A stretch of 64,000 nucleotides of DNA from JAJEFO01 sp965209045 (GCA_965209045.1 CBDBPW010000002.1:248001-312000), one strand, 5' to 3'; positions 1 through 9,264 are shown, numbered from the stretch's first letter. The notes: a model not told the origin generated them from the letters alone. Numbers and translations: made by a program.

Positions 1-189
1 GTCCTGCAGGCGGTCTATCGTACGCGCCTGACAAAACACGTTCTTATGCGCCGCGGTGTTCTGGAATCAACCGGTGTGCGCATGCCTACTCCTGAACTCG
101 ACGCCATGGCCATCGCCGATATCGACGCCAATCTCGCCGAACTTGAGCTCTTTCGTCCCACTGAACGCCGCAAGGACGATGCTGCATGA
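1..189 (+). CDS. DapA-family aldolase/lyase, C-terminal end only (partial)
   Basis: Only the last 62 codons are present; the frame is open from base 1 and stops at TGA 187-189. The tail RRGVLESTGVRMPTPELD resembles the end of dihydrodipicolinate synthase/N-acetylneuraminate lyase (DapA) TIM barrels, which often finish with a basic helix followed by R-x-P-x-P-x-L-D. DapA-family enzymes cleave or condense 2-keto acids through a Schiff base; the catalytic lysine lies outside the window. The stop overlaps the next start (ATGA at 186-189), so it is the upstream member of the catabolic operon. Sugar-acid operons often pair such an aldolase with an enolase-superfamily dehydratase and an ABC importer, which fits. 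The family call rests on a short tail and is moderate. Confidence 0.55.
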   Translation, partial: VLQAVYRTRLTKHVLMRRGVLESTGVRMPTPELDAMAIADIDANLAELELFRPTERRKDDAA

Positions 190-1355
190 CTGACCTGGTA
201 AAGTCCGTTCAGGCGTTCAGCCTGACGCTGCCACGCCAGACGCCCTACCTTGGTGAGCTGCGAGCCGGAGAAGTACCCAATTCAAAGGGATATTTTGTCC
301 GAAGAGGCAACGGCACCGTATACCCCGTCTTTGATCGTTCGGTCCTGGTGCGTGTCGAAACGGAGGGCGGGGTGGTCGGCTGGGGCGAAACCTACGGTCT
401 CGTCGCGCCGGGCGCAGTCGGCGCGATCATTGACGACCTGCTGGCGGAGTTCACGATCGGGCGCAATCCAGGAATTCCATCCGAGATCTACGACGACCTC
501 TACGACCTCGTGCGTGTGCGTGGCTACACGGGCGGGTTTTATGTCGATGCCTTGGCAGCCATCGACATCGCCCTTTGGGACATCGCTGCGCGCCTTGAGG
601 GAACTTCCGTAACCGGACTGCTGGGAGGTGCCGTGCACAAGAAAATCCCGGCCTATGTCTCAGGCCTGCCAGGAATAACGATCAACGCCCGCACCCGTCT
701 GGCGGAATCGTGGCAATCAAAGGGATTCGACGCGTTCAAGTTTGCGGCACTGGCGGCGGACGACGGGCCGGTCACTGAAATCGCGGCCCTGCGCGCGACA
801 CTGGGATCCGGACCCCGCATTGCTGCCGACATGCACTGGTTGCACGGAGCCGAAGATGCAATCGCCGAAGTCGAGGCCATGGCGGAGCATTGTCCCTGGT
901 TTGTCGAAGCGCCCGTCTCTCCGGAAGACATCGACGGATTGGAAACCGTATGCCGGAATTCGGATGTGCCGATCGCCGTAGGCGAGGAATGGCGAACACA
1001 TCATGACATGCTGCACCGCGTCGGTCGGTGCGGGATAGCCATCGTGCAACCCGAGATCGGGCACATGGGCATCACGAACTTCATTAGAATTGCACGGCTC
1101 GCAGAAAGTTACGGTCTCGACGTCATACCTCACGCCACAATCGGTTCGGGCATTTTCCTCGCCGCGAGCCTGCAGGCCAGTGCCGCTCTGGAACAAGTGG
1201 CCTGCCACGAATTTCAACACTCGGTATTCGATGCAAGTCACAGTCTTCTCAACGGACAAATGGACTGCGCCGAGGGCTACTATACGCCCCCCGGCGGGCC
1301 TGGACTTGGTGTCGAACCATCTGGGCGGGCCTTGAGCCTGCTCAAACCCATCTGA
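186..1355 (+). CDS. Enolase-superfamily (mandelate racemase/muconate lactonizing type) sugar-acid dehydratase
   Basis: A 389-residue protein of normal family length. The N-terminal capping domain is at about 1-130 and the barrel at about 140-370. Likely Mg2+ ligands are D215 (in RIAADMHWLH), E241 (in WFVEAPVSPED) and E267 (in IAVGEEWR). K185 (FDAFKF) and H316 (VIPHATIGSG) sit where the general acid/base residues of the mandelate racemase group lie. Members remove a proton alpha to a carboxylate, most often dehydrating an acid sugar to a 2-keto-3-deoxy acid; the substrate cannot be read here. It starts inside the stop of the DapA-like gene (ATGA) and is followed 26 bases later by the importer's binding protein. 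A 2-keto-3-deoxy product would be a sensible substrate for the upstream DapA-like enzyme; that step is inference. Confidence 0.85.
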   Translation: MTDLVKSVQAFSLTLPRQTPYLGELRAGEVPNSKGYFVRRGNGTVYPVFDRSVLVRVETEGGVVGWGETYGLVAPGAVGAIIDDLLAEFTIGRNPGIPSEIYDDLYDLVRVRGYTGGFYVDALAAIDIALWDIAARLEGTSVTGLLGGAVHKKIPAYVSGLPGITINARTRLAESWQSKGFDAFKFAALAADDGPVTEIAALRATLGSGPRIAADMHWLHGAEDAIAEVEAMAEHCPWFVEAPVSPEDIDGLETVCRNSDVPIAVGEEWRTHHDMLHRVGRCGIAIVQPEIGHMGITNFIRIARLAESYGLDVIPHATIGSGIFLAASLQASAALEQVACHEFQHSVFDASHSLLNGQMDCAEGYYTPPGGPGLGVEPSGRALSLLKPI

Positions 1356-1381
1356 AACAGGAAAGAGGAGGAAAGTTCAAA

Positions 1382-2653
1382 ATGAAGACCCTGTTGATGA
1401 AATCCTTGGCCGCGGCGCTGGCTGCAGGTCTCTTGGCGGTTGCGCCACTCGCCTCCGCGAGCGCCACGACGCTTAAGTTCATCTCCTGGCAGGTCGACGA
1501 GGCCGGCATGGGAGATTGGTGGCGTTCCGCCATTGACAAGTTCGAGGCGGAACACCCAGGCGTCACGATCGAATTCACGAAAGTCGACCGAGCAAACTAC
1601 GCGGATACGATGACCACGCTCTTTGCCGGCGGCCAACCGCCACATATCGTGCATCTGGCTTCGTTCGAATACCAGAACTTCGCCGAGAACGGGTGGATGG
1701 AAAACCTTGATCCATGGCTGGAAGGGGACGGGATCGACATGACCGGTTGGGCTGGACAAGGCACCTGCGTCTGGAATGGCGAGACCGCCTGCATCATGTT
1801 GCTCTATTTCGGCTTCATGATGGCCTACAACCCGGAAATCCTCGACGAGGCCGGCGTCGGCGTGCCGACGAACTTTGAGGAATTCCTGACCGCGGCGCGT
1901 GCCACGACCAAGGACCTGAATGGCGACGGCATCACGGACCAGTTCGGCACCGGCCACGAAACCAGGGGCGGCGCTGGCCAGTACTTGACGGAGATGCTGA
2001 ACTACGTGCTCGACGCAGGCGCCTACTGGACCGACAAGGAAGGCAACGTCACCATCGACACGCCAGAAATGATCGAGGGACTGACCCGCTGGAAGACCGT
2101 CTACGACGAAGGGTTGACTCCGCGCGACATGTCGGCGGGAGAGGTTCGCAAGCTCTTTGCCGACGGGAAGATCGCACTCCGGCTCGATGGCCCGTGGCTC
2201 TACAACACGATGAAGCAGGGTGCCGCGGCCGACATCCTGAAGGTGGCCGTGCCTGCAACGACACCGCCCGTCGGCGGTTCGTCCAATGTACTTGGCATGG
2301 CAACTGACATCTCGGAGGAAGAAAAGCAGCTTGTCTGGGACTTCATAAAGATCACGATGTCGCCTGACTTCCAGAGGGCTTATGCGACGGTCGGAGGCAA
2401 CACGCCGCCAAGCCCGACCGCAGACGTATCAGGCGTCGAGGAACAGGTGCCGCACTTCCAGATCATCGTGGATACGCAGAAGGCCGCCGCGGCTGCCGGC
2501 GTGGACCGGATACCAACCGGTCTTGAAGTCCAGTACGGCGAGTTCGGGAAGATGGTGCAGGAAGAAGTCCAGCGCATGCTGATCGAGAACCTCGACCCTG
2601 CGGACGTCGTCAAGGTCATTCAGGCCCGGGCCGTGGAAATCCAGGGCGGCTGA
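1382..2653 (+). CDS. ABC transporter substrate-binding protein, family 1 (sugar type)
   Basis: This 423-residue protein starts with a Sec signal peptide (MKTLLMK, then an Ala/Leu-rich core ending about residue 29, SASA). The rest has the two-lobed layout of family 1 extracellular solute-binding proteins, with the hinge-lobe pattern KFEAEHPGVTIEFTKVD near residue 55 and GKIALRLDGPW near 260. It captures the substrate in the periplasm for the two permeases downstream. A strong ribosome binding site (GAGGAGG, from about 1366) precedes the ATG. The gene is followed by a GC-rich hairpin at 2669-2693, a common arrangement that lets the binding protein be made in excess over the membrane components. 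The ligand is probably an oligosaccharide or sugar acid, judged only from family and neighbours. Confidence 0.88.
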   Translation: MKTLLMKSLAAALAAGLLAVAPLASASATTLKFISWQVDEAGMGDWWRSAIDKFEAEHPGVTIEFTKVDRANYADTMTTLFAGGQPPHIVHLASFEYQNFAENGWMENLDPWLEGDGIDMTGWAGQGTCVWNGETACIMLLYFGFMMAYNPEILDEAGVGVPTNFEEFLTAARATTKDLNGDGITDQFGTGHETRGGAGQYLTEMLNYVLDAGAYWTDKEGNVTIDTPEMIEGLTRWKTVYDEGLTPRDMSAGEVRKLFADGKIALRLDGPWLYNTMKQGAAADILKVAVPATTPPVGGSSNVLGMATDISEEEKQLVWDFIKITMSPDFQRAYATVGGNTPPSPTADVSGVEEQVPHFQIIVDTQKAAAAAGVDRIPTGLEVQYGEFGKMVQEEVQRMLIENLDPADVVKVIQARAVEIQGG

Positions 2654-2668
2654 ACCCGAAGGAATGAC

Positions 2669-2693
2669 GGCCGGCCCGGGATTCGGGCCGGCC
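2669..2693 (+). terminator. Intercistronic GC hairpin after the binding-protein gene
   Basis: A perfect 10-bp inverted repeat (GGCCGGCCCG / CGGGCCGGCC) with a 5-nt loop lies 16 bases after the stop of the substrate-binding protein and 20 bases before the first permease. No T-tract follows, so it is more likely an mRNA-stabilising or partial-termination hairpin than a full terminator. Confidence 0.6.
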
Positions 2694-2712
2694 CATCGAC
2701 AGGCCGGGGGTC

Positions 2713-3663
2713 ATGCCAACTCGTACCAAAATTGACGATGACGGGCTTGGGGCATCACAGCGCGCACGAATGTTCGATCTGGCGCGACCGAGCCGTCAGC
2801 ACATCCTGGGTTACATCCTGCTCGCCCCGGCAGTGGTCATGGTGATCCTGATCATCGCCTACCCGCTGTTCATTTCATTCGATCTCTCCCTCCAGGACGT
2901 GAAGCTGCCTCGCATCGGAGAATCGCGCAAACCCTTTACATTCAAGAACTACCAGAAGCTCTTCAACTCTTCCGAGTTCTGGGTGACCTGCTGGGTCACG
3001 GTCAAGCTGGTGGCTGCCGTGACGGCAGGCAGCGTGATCGTCGGCGTCTCGACGGCACTGCTTGTCAACCACCGCTTCCGCGGGCGCCCATTTGCCCGGG
3101 TCGCGATGGCCCTGCCCTGGGCCGTCCCCGAAGTCATCGCCGTTGTCATCTTCGCCTGGATATTCGACAGTTCCTTCGGGCTCATGAGTTGGCTCTTCAT
3201 CAAGCTCGGAATCACGGACAAGATGATCGCGTGGGTGTCGACGCCCGGCCCTACATTCTGGGCGCTTACCGTGACGATGGTGTGGAAGGGATTCCCCTTC
3301 GTCTCGATCATGACACTCGCTGGGTTGCAATCGATTCCGCCCGACTACTACGCGGCGGCAAGGGTCGACGGTGCCAGCGCGCTGCAGCGCTTCCGCTGGA
3401 TAACGATTCCCTGCCTGATGCCGGTCTTGGGCGTCACGCTCGTCCTGGTGATGCTCTGGGTGTTCCGAGATTTCTCCATCATCAAGGTCCTCACCGACGG
3501 GGGACCACTCAAGACCACTCAAACGCTTTCGATCATGACGTATGACCAAGCATTCGGCTTCTTCAAGTTTGGCTACGCTTCGGCGGTGGGCATCGTCACT
3601 CTTGTGATCTGCGTCGTGGCGAGCCTGGCCATGCTTGGCCGCCAGTCCCGGGCAATGTACTAG
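2713..3663 (+). CDS. ABC sugar transporter permease, MalF/UgpA type
   Basis: A 316-residue polytopic membrane protein with about six transmembrane segments. The first is at about 36-58 (LGYILLAPAVVMVILII). The cytoplasmic EAA loop that docks with the ATPase is seen near residue 215 as YYAAARVDGASALQRFRW. The N-terminus is long and hydrophilic, as in MalF-type partners. It pairs with the following permease (12 bases between stop and start) and with the ATPase at 4509 to form a CUT1-type importer in the inner membrane. ATG 2713 follows a GGGGGT stretch that can serve as ribosome binding site. Confidence 0.9.
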   Translation: MPTRTKIDDDGLGASQRARMFDLARPSRQHILGYILLAPAVVMVILIIAYPLFISFDLSLQDVKLPRIGESRKPFTFKNYQKLFNSSEFWVTCWVTVKLVAAVTAGSVIVGVSTALLVNHRFRGRPFARVAMALPWAVPEVIAVVIFAWIFDSSFGLMSWLFIKLGITDKMIAWVSTPGPTFWALTVTMVWKGFPFVSIMTLAGLQSIPPDYYAAARVDGASALQRFRWITIPCLMPVLGVTLVLVMLWVFRDFSIIKVLTDGGPLKTTQTLSIMTYDQAFGFFKFGYASAVGIVTLVICVVASLAMLGRQSRAMY

Positions 3664-3675
3664 GAAGGAAGTTCC

Positions 3676-4506
3676 TTGCGTCGATCGCCATTCAAGACCG
3701 CCCTCCTCTACGGCACCGTCGTCGGATCGCTGGTGATCATCCTATTCCCGGTCTACTGGCTGTTCATCACGGCCCTTTCGACGACCTTCGAGCTTTCCGG
3801 CCTTCCACCGAGCTTTTGGCCCGAGATCCCCCAGTGGCAGATTTTCGGAAAGGTCTGGTCGGAACGCCCGATTCCGCGCTGGCTGATGAACTCAACGATC
3901 GCAGCGGTTGGATCGGTTGTCCTCTCGATGTTCGTCTCGGTCCTGGCGGGCTACGCGCTTTCCCGATTCCGGGTCCGCGGAGGGCATTCGTTGGGGCTCT
4001 TCATCCTGACGGCAAAAATGCTTCCCGCGACGCTGCTCGTTATTCCGCTCTTTGCACTCTTCAGCCGGCTGGGAATGATGGGGTCGCTCTGGACACTGAT
4101 CCTAGCGCATTCCACTCTCATCATCCCATTCACGACCTGGATGCTGAAAGGATATTTCGACACAATTCCGCGGGAATTGGAACAAGCCGCCATGGTTGAC
4201 GGCTGCTCGCCGCTCGGAGCGATGTTGCGCGTAATCCTGCCGGTTTCGGCCCCGGGACTGGCGGCGACTGCACTCTATGCCTTTGTGCTTAGCTGGGCGG
4301 ACTACGCTTATGCCCGTACGTTCCTGGTCAATTCCCAGAGCAACTGGACCGCCAATCTCGGAATCGCGACGATGCGCGGAGAATACACGACAGACTGGAA
4401 CGAGATTTCAGCGGCGGCGGTGTTCGTCGCGATACCGATCATACTAATATACCTGTTCCTTGAACGCTTTCTAGTCGGCGGGCTGACCGCCGGAGCGGAG
4501 AAGTAA
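3676..4506 (+). CDS. ABC sugar transporter permease, MalG/UgpE type
   Basis: A 276-residue membrane protein starting at TTG 3676, chosen because AGGAAGGAA lies just upstream and no ATG fits the frame nearby. It has six predicted transmembrane helices, and the EAA motif appears near residue 175 as LEQAAMVDGCSPLGAML. It forms the heteromeric membrane channel with the preceding permease. The ATPase gene begins three bases after its stop. Length and topology are normal for the MalG group. Confidence 0.9.
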   Translation: MRRSPFKTALLYGTVVGSLVIILFPVYWLFITALSTTFELSGLPPSFWPEIPQWQIFGKVWSERPIPRWLMNSTIAAVGSVVLSMFVSVLAGYALSRFRVRGGHSLGLFILTAKMLPATLLVIPLFALFSRLGMMGSLWTLILAHSTLIIPFTTWMLKGYFDTIPRELEQAAMVDGCSPLGAMLRVILPVSAPGLAATALYAFVLSWADYAYARTFLVNSQSNWTANLGIATMRGEYTTDWNEISAAAVFVAIPIILIYLFLERFLVGGLTAGAEK

Positions 4507-4508
4507 CC

Positions 4509-5612
4509 ATGGCGCGCATCAGCATCGAGAACGTCCACAAGAACTACGGCGACGTCGCGGCATTGAAACCATTTTCGCTCAAGATATCCGACGGTGAGTT
4601 TGTCGTACTCGTCGGACCCTCGGGCTGCGGGAAGTCCACAATGCTGAAGATCCTCGCCGGACTGGAGCCAGCCTCTGGCGGCCGCATCATTCTCGGTGAC
4701 AGCGACGTCACGGACCTGGCGCCGGGGGACAGGGACGTTGCGATGGTGTTTCAGAACTATGCCCTTTACCCGCATCTGACGGTTCGCCAGAACATTGGGT
4801 TTGGGCTGAAGATGCGCGGCATGGGCCGGTCGGAGATCAATCGGCGCGTCGAGGATGCCGGCAGGACGCTCGGCGTGGCGCATCTCCTGGACCGCAGGCC
4901 GCGCGCCCTTTCCGGCGGGCAGAGACAACGCGTCGCTCTGGGCCGCGCCATCGTCCGGGAACCGCAGGCGTTTCTGATGGACGAGCCTCTGTCGAATCTC
5001 GATGCGAAGCTTCGGGTGCACATGCGAGCGGAAATCAGCGCGCTGCACAACCGGATCGGCGTCACCACGGTATACGTAACCCACGACCAGATCGAGGCGA
5101 TGACAATGGCGGACCGTGTGGTGTTGATGCGCGAAGGCGAAATCCAGCAGATTGCCGATCCCGACACGTTGTTCCAGAAACCGGTCAATCTCTTCGTCGC
5201 CGGATTCATCGGGTCGCCAGGCATGAACCTCGTTTCGGCTTCAGTCGACGGCCTCGGCGGCAGAGCCGCGATCGAAATGTTCGGATCCCGCGTCTCCATC
5301 GCGGATCGTGACATCGACGGAACCCGCCAGATTGTGGCAGGGATCCGGCCGGAGCACTTCAATCTCGGTGAAGGACCGGTGAGCTTCACGGTGCGGCCAA
5401 GCCTGATCGAGAGTCTTGGATCCGAAAAATACATTTACTTCCAAGATGATGCACACCAGGTAACGCAACGCGGCGATGAGGAGGAAAGCTCCAAGGGCCT
5501 GATCGCGCGCGTGCCGAACCCGGGGCCATTGAGAGAAGGGGAAGAGCTGACACTGTCGTTCGACCCGGCCAACTTGTACCTCTTCGACGCTCGGAACGAA
5601 CGAGCGCTCTGA
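4509..5612 (+). CDS. ABC transporter ATP-binding protein, MalK/UgpC type
   Basis: A 367-residue ATPase. Walker A is GPSGCGKST (about 36-44), the signature is LSGGQRQR (about 135), Walker B is AFLMDEPLSNLD (about 155) and the switch histidine is in YVTHDQ (about 190). The C-terminal part after about 240 matches the TOBE/regulatory extension of MalK-type proteins. It powers the importer made by the two preceding genes from the cytoplasmic face. The epimerase gene follows after only three bases, so the transporter and the catabolic enzymes are co-transcribed. Confidence 0.92.
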   Translation: MARISIENVHKNYGDVAALKPFSLKISDGEFVVLVGPSGCGKSTMLKILAGLEPASGGRIILGDSDVTDLAPGDRDVAMVFQNYALYPHLTVRQNIGFGLKMRGMGRSEINRRVEDAGRTLGVAHLLDRRPRALSGGQRQRVALGRAIVREPQAFLMDEPLSNLDAKLRVHMRAEISALHNRIGVTTVYVTHDQIEAMTMADRVVLMREGEIQQIADPDTLFQKPVNLFVAGFIGSPGMNLVSASVDGLGGRAAIEMFGSRVSIADRDIDGTRQIVAGIRPEHFNLGEGPVSFTVRPSLIESLGSEKYIYFQDDAHQVTQRGDEEESSKGLIARVPNPGPLREGEELTLSFDPANLYLFDARNERAL

Positions 5613-5615
5613 TCG

Positions 5616-6599
5616 ATGCGGATCCTTGTCTCAGGGGCTGCCGGACGTGTCGGCGCGCGCGCGGTCAAGGATTTCCTGGACGCCGGGCACTCCGTCATCG
5701 GGTTCGATGCAAAGCCAACCGGCGAAACAGCTGATCGGTACACGGAGCATGTCGGCAAGCTAGAAAACGCGTCGGATGTCACTGACATCGTTGCGGGCAT
5801 CGACGTCGTGCTTCACCTCGGTGCCGTCATGTCCTGGGCACCGGTCGACAATGCGCGCATGCAACAGTCCAACGTGGAGGGCACAAGGGTCCTGCTTGAA
5901 GCCGCAAGCAATGCCGGAGTCCGGAGATACGTGTTTGCCAGTTCTGGCGAGGTCTATCCAGAAAACGCGCCCGAGAGCCTGCCATTGACCGAAGAACATC
6001 CGTTGAAGCCAAATTCCCATTATGGCCTCACCAAACTCCTGGGCGAGGAACTCGTCCGATTTCATCGGCGAGCCGGAAAGATGGAGACGGTGATTCTGCG
6101 CTTCTCCCATATCCAAGACGCGGCTGAACTCCTGGACGAGGAGAGTTTCTTCTCCGGTCCCCGTTTCTTTCTCGAACCACGCATGCGCTACATGGAGACA
6201 ATCGGCAACCTGGTCCATGCCGAACTCCTTCGCCGGAGCGATCCCGGAATTCCGTCGCATGTCCTGGCGCGCAACGAGGATGGCCAACCCTACATGATGC
6301 ACATCACGGAAACACGCGACATCGTGGCCGGGCTGAAACTTGCTGCCGAGCATCCAAATGCGGCAGGAAAAACCTTCAACCTCGGTGCCACGGAGCCGGT
6401 GGATTTCGGATGGCTCCTCGAACGCATGTCCACAATAACCGGTTACCCGATCATTCCGGTCGATTTTCCCGGACCTGGGGTCTACTATCGAACCTCGAAC
6501 GCGAGGATCAGGAAAGAACTTGGATACAAACCGCGGTGGACTATCGAACGGATGCTCAAGGAAGCGGCAGCGACTCGCAAGGCGCGGGCCATGGGATAG
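5616..6599 (+). CDS. NAD-dependent epimerase/dehydratase family protein
   Basis: A 327-residue extended SDR. The N-terminal Rossmann motif is GAAGRVG (about 7-13), the serine region is FASSGEVY (about 107) and the catalytic pair is in SHYGLTK (Tyr-x-x-x-Lys, about 132-136). The C-terminal half carries the substrate-binding lobe, including NARIRKELGYKPRWTI, typical of sugar epimerases and uronate dehydrogenases. In this operon it probably oxidises or epimerises the imported sugar before the lactonase and dehydratase act; the exact reaction cannot be read. It lies between the ATPase gene (3-base gap) and the IclR-lactonase fusion (20-base gap). Confidence 0.85.
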   Translation: MRILVSGAAGRVGARAVKDFLDAGHSVIGFDAKPTGETADRYTEHVGKLENASDVTDIVAGIDVVLHLGAVMSWAPVDNARMQQSNVEGTRVLLEAASNAGVRRYVFASSGEVYPENAPESLPLTEEHPLKPNSHYGLTKLLGEELVRFHRRAGKMETVILRFSHIQDAAELLDEESFFSGPRFFLEPRMRYMETIGNLVHAELLRRSDPGIPSHVLARNEDGQPYMMHITETRDIVAGLKLAAEHPNAAGKTFNLGATEPVDFGWLLERMSTITGYPIIPVDFPGPGVYYRTSNARIRKELGYKPRWTIERMLKEAAATRKARAMG

Positions 6600-6619
6600 T
6601 CGAGGGGAGACGAAAGACC

Positions 6620-8284
6620 GTGCCTGCGGGTGCGGCGGCATTGGCCAAGGGGCTGACGATCCTCGATCTAGTTGCGGACGCAGGGGAACCTCTACGCTTC
6701 GCGGAGCTTCTGCGGCGCTCGGACCTGCCAAAGCCGACCTTTGCACGGATCTTGCGCACGCTGGTCGCTTACGGGCTTGTCGCCCAGGACGAGACCCGCG
6801 GCACCTATTCCCTTGGCCGGCGTTTCCTGGAAATGTCCCATCGCGTCTGGGACAGTTTCGACCTGCGGGCTGCCGCCGCCCCGGAACTTGCACGGCTCTC
6901 GCGCGAACTTGGCGAAACGGTAGCCCTCTGCAAGCTCGATGGTGACGAGGCGGTCTACCTGGACGAGCAGTCGGGAGACGGGTTGAACGTGCGTGTTGAC
7001 AGCGGAAGGCGGGTGCCGCTTCACTGTACGGCTGCCGGCAAGGCGCTGCTCGCGGGCCTTGATCCTGCGCTAGTTCGCGGGTTGCTCGATCGCCTGGATC
7101 TTCGACCGATGACACCGAAGACCATCACGGAACGCGGACAGCTGCATGCCGATCTCACCTTGACGCGCGCGCGGGGCTACGCGGTGTCAAGCGAGGAACA
7201 TCTGGAGGGTGTGAACTCGGTTGCTTGCGCCGTATCCGGGCAGGACGGCAGCCCGGTCGGCGCCCTGGTCGCGCTCGGACCGTCGAACCGCCTCGATCAG
7301 ACACGAATTCACCCGGCCGGCCGCGAACTCATGGCGGCCGCGCGCCGGATCACGGGCCATGCCGGTGCCGTGGCGATCTCGCCTGGACCTCGGCCCCGCG
7401 GGAGGCACGAACGCACTTCCGGCATGGCATGCGTGCTGCCCTGGGGTGCACAACTCGGAGAAGCGCCCGTCTGGCATCCAGGCGAAAGGAGGCTCTATTG
7501 GGTCGATATCTTGCACCCGGCGGTCTACCGATTTGACCCGGAAACCGGTGTCAACGACTTCTGCGATCCGGGAAAGCTCGTCAGTGCAATCCTGTTCGGC
7601 GCGGACGGAAGCAAGCGGGTCGCATCCCAGGACGGAATCGAGACACTGGATTTCGAGAATTGCCGGCTTTCTCCGTACGTGGATCCGGAAAACGGTTTCG
7701 TGCGAAATCGCCTGAACGACGCCAAGGTCGACCCGGGCGGAGCAATTTGGGTCGGATCAATGTGCCTCGACGCCAGCAAGCCGAGCGGAGGGCTGTACAG
7801 AGTGGCGCCGGATGGCGGCGTCGAGCGCAAGGACAGCGGAATAACGGTTGCAAACGGCCTGGACTGGAGCCCGGATTTTCGAACACTTTATTTCGTCGAC
7901 ACGATTCCCGGACGCATCTACGCTTATGACTTTCAGCCAAGCACCGGATTTCTTTCCAACAAGCGCGAGTTTGCCGCGGTTCCCGACGACGAAGGAAGAC
8001 CGGACGGGCTGTGCGTCGATGAAGAGGGAGGAGTCTGGTGTGCCATATGGGATGGCTGGCGCGTCAATCGCTACACACCGGACGGCAGTCTCGACCGGGT
8101 GCTCGACCTGCCGGTGCCACGCCCGACGAGCGTCGCATTCGGCGGAGTCAATCTGGAAACGCTGTACATTACCAGTGCCCGGACCCGCCTCCCGGCCACG
8201 ACGCTGGCCGAAGCGCCGCTTTCTGGCGGCATCTTTGCCTGCACGCCCGGGCCGATAGGGCTTCCTGCCGGTCAATTCCAGTGA
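6620..8284 (+). CDS. IclR-family regulator fused to SMP-30/gluconolactonase domain
   Basis: A single 554-residue frame. GTG 6620 was chosen because GAGGGGAGA (6602-6610) lies at the right distance and the IclR domain begins at once. Residues 5-65 form the IclR winged helix (LAKGLTILDLVADAG...LPKPTFARILRTL). Residues 75-245 form the IclR effector domain (VPLHCTAAGKALLAG; LEGVNSVACAV). From about 270 an SMP-30/gluconolactonase/LRE beta-propeller follows (AQLGEAPVWHPGERRLYWVD). The expected metal ligands are Glu in LGEAPVW, Asn in TVANGLDWSPD and Asp in RPDGLCVDEEGG. SMP-30 enzymes hydrolyse aldonolactones. The fusion suggests that the regulator senses the lactone or acid handled by its own lactonase domain; that part is inference. 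Confidence 0.88.
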   Translation: MPAGAAALAKGLTILDLVADAGEPLRFAELLRRSDLPKPTFARILRTLVAYGLVAQDETRGTYSLGRRFLEMSHRVWDSFDLRAAAAPELARLSRELGETVALCKLDGDEAVYLDEQSGDGLNVRVDSGRRVPLHCTAAGKALLAGLDPALVRGLLDRLDLRPMTPKTITERGQLHADLTLTRARGYAVSSEEHLEGVNSVACAVSGQDGSPVGALVALGPSNRLDQTRIHPAGRELMAAARRITGHAGAVAISPGPRPRGRHERTSGMACVLPWGAQLGEAPVWHPGERRLYWVDILHPAVYRFDPETGVNDFCDPGKLVSAILFGADGSKRVASQDGIETLDFENCRLSPYVDPENGFVRNRLNDAKVDPGGAIWVGSMCLDASKPSGGLYRVAPDGGVERKDSGITVANGLDWSPDFRTLYFVDTIPGRIYAYDFQPSTGFLSNKREFAAVPDDEGRPDGLCVDEEGGVWCAIWDGWRVNRYTPDGSLDRVLDLPVPRPTSVAFGGVNLETLYITSARTRLPATTLAEAPLSGGIFACTPGPIGLPAGQFQ

Positions 8285-8294
8285 AGGCCCACCG

Positions 8295-9065
8295 GTGACC
8301 GAGTCCCTCGAATCCTTGTTTGGCCTCAAAGGCAAATCGGCGCTGGTCACGGGTTCCAGCCGCGGAATCGGCGCTGCCATTGCCCGCGGGTTGAGCGGAG
8401 CGGGAGCCGACGTCGTTCTTCACGCGCGAACCGTGCAGGCCAGTCAAGCGGTGAGCACCGAAATCGCAGGGTCCGGACAGAAGGTATGGTCACTCGCCCG
8501 CGATCTCGCGGGCCCTAACGCTGGCAGGGATCTCGTGCAAGAAGCCGAGCGTTTGACCGGCGGGCTCGACATTCTCGTGATCAACGCATCCGTGCAAATC
8601 AACGCGGCGCTTGGTGGTGCGGAACCGGAGGATGTCGATCTGCAGATCGAGGTGAACCTGAAGTCGACCCTCGAAATGTTGCAGGCCTGCCTGCCAAGGA
8701 TGGCCGCACGCGGATGGGGACGCGTCGTCAACATCGGGTCGATAAACCAATTGCGCCCGAAAGGCATGGTTTCTGCCTATGCGGCGACGAAGGCGGCACA
8801 GCACAATCTGGTACAAAGCCAGGCCCGCGACTTTGCAAGGCACGGTGTCCTTTTGAACACTCTCGCACCTGGACTTGTCGACACTGACCGAAACCAGGGC
8901 CGGCGGCTCGCCGACCCGGCAGCATGGGAGGAATATCTGCGCGACGTGAACTGGATGGGCAGGATGGGCAGCCCCGAAGAAATGGTCGGCGCGGCGGTCT
9001 TCTTGTCCTCGAATGCCTGCAGTTTCATGACAGGAGAAACGGTTTTCGTCACCGGCGGGTACTGA
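8295..9065 (+). CDS. SDR family NAD(P)-dependent oxidoreductase
   Basis: A 256-residue classical short-chain dehydrogenase. The cofactor motif is TGSSRGIG (about 20-27), the NAG-like motif is NASVQ (about 97), the catalytic Ser is in NIGSINQ (about 147) and Tyr-x-x-x-Lys is AYAATKAA (about 160-164). The C-terminus (SFMTGETVFVTGGY) is typical of the family. It starts at GTG 8295, 10 bases after the IclR-lactonase stop, and is the last gene of the operon. It probably oxidises or reduces a sugar-acid intermediate. Downstream it converges on the sufS gene with about 200 bases between. Confidence 0.85.
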   Translation: MTESLESLFGLKGKSALVTGSSRGIGAAIARGLSGAGADVVLHARTVQASQAVSTEIAGSGQKVWSLARDLAGPNAGRDLVQEAERLTGGLDILVINASVQINAALGGAEPEDVDLQIEVNLKSTLEMLQACLPRMAARGWGRVVNIGSINQLRPKGMVSAYAATKAAQHNLVQSQARDFARHGVLLNTLAPGLVDTDRNQGRRLADPAAWEEYLRDVNWMGRMGSPEEMVGAAVFLSSNACSFMTGETVFVTGGY

Positions 9066-9264
9066 CACCAATCCAAGAAGTGCAAAGGAAGCGCCTGAAA
9101 TAGAGATGGCGCTCACGAGAAAATTGAAATCTCTGGCCTCTTCCTTCGGAGGGCAGCGCTCTCTCCAGCTGAACTACGGGGTGCCGGTGTGCCCTGATGG
9201 CTTGGATGTCGCCTCTGCGCCAGTGCATCCCTGCTCCGGCGACGCACCACCCGTGACCGCCCTG

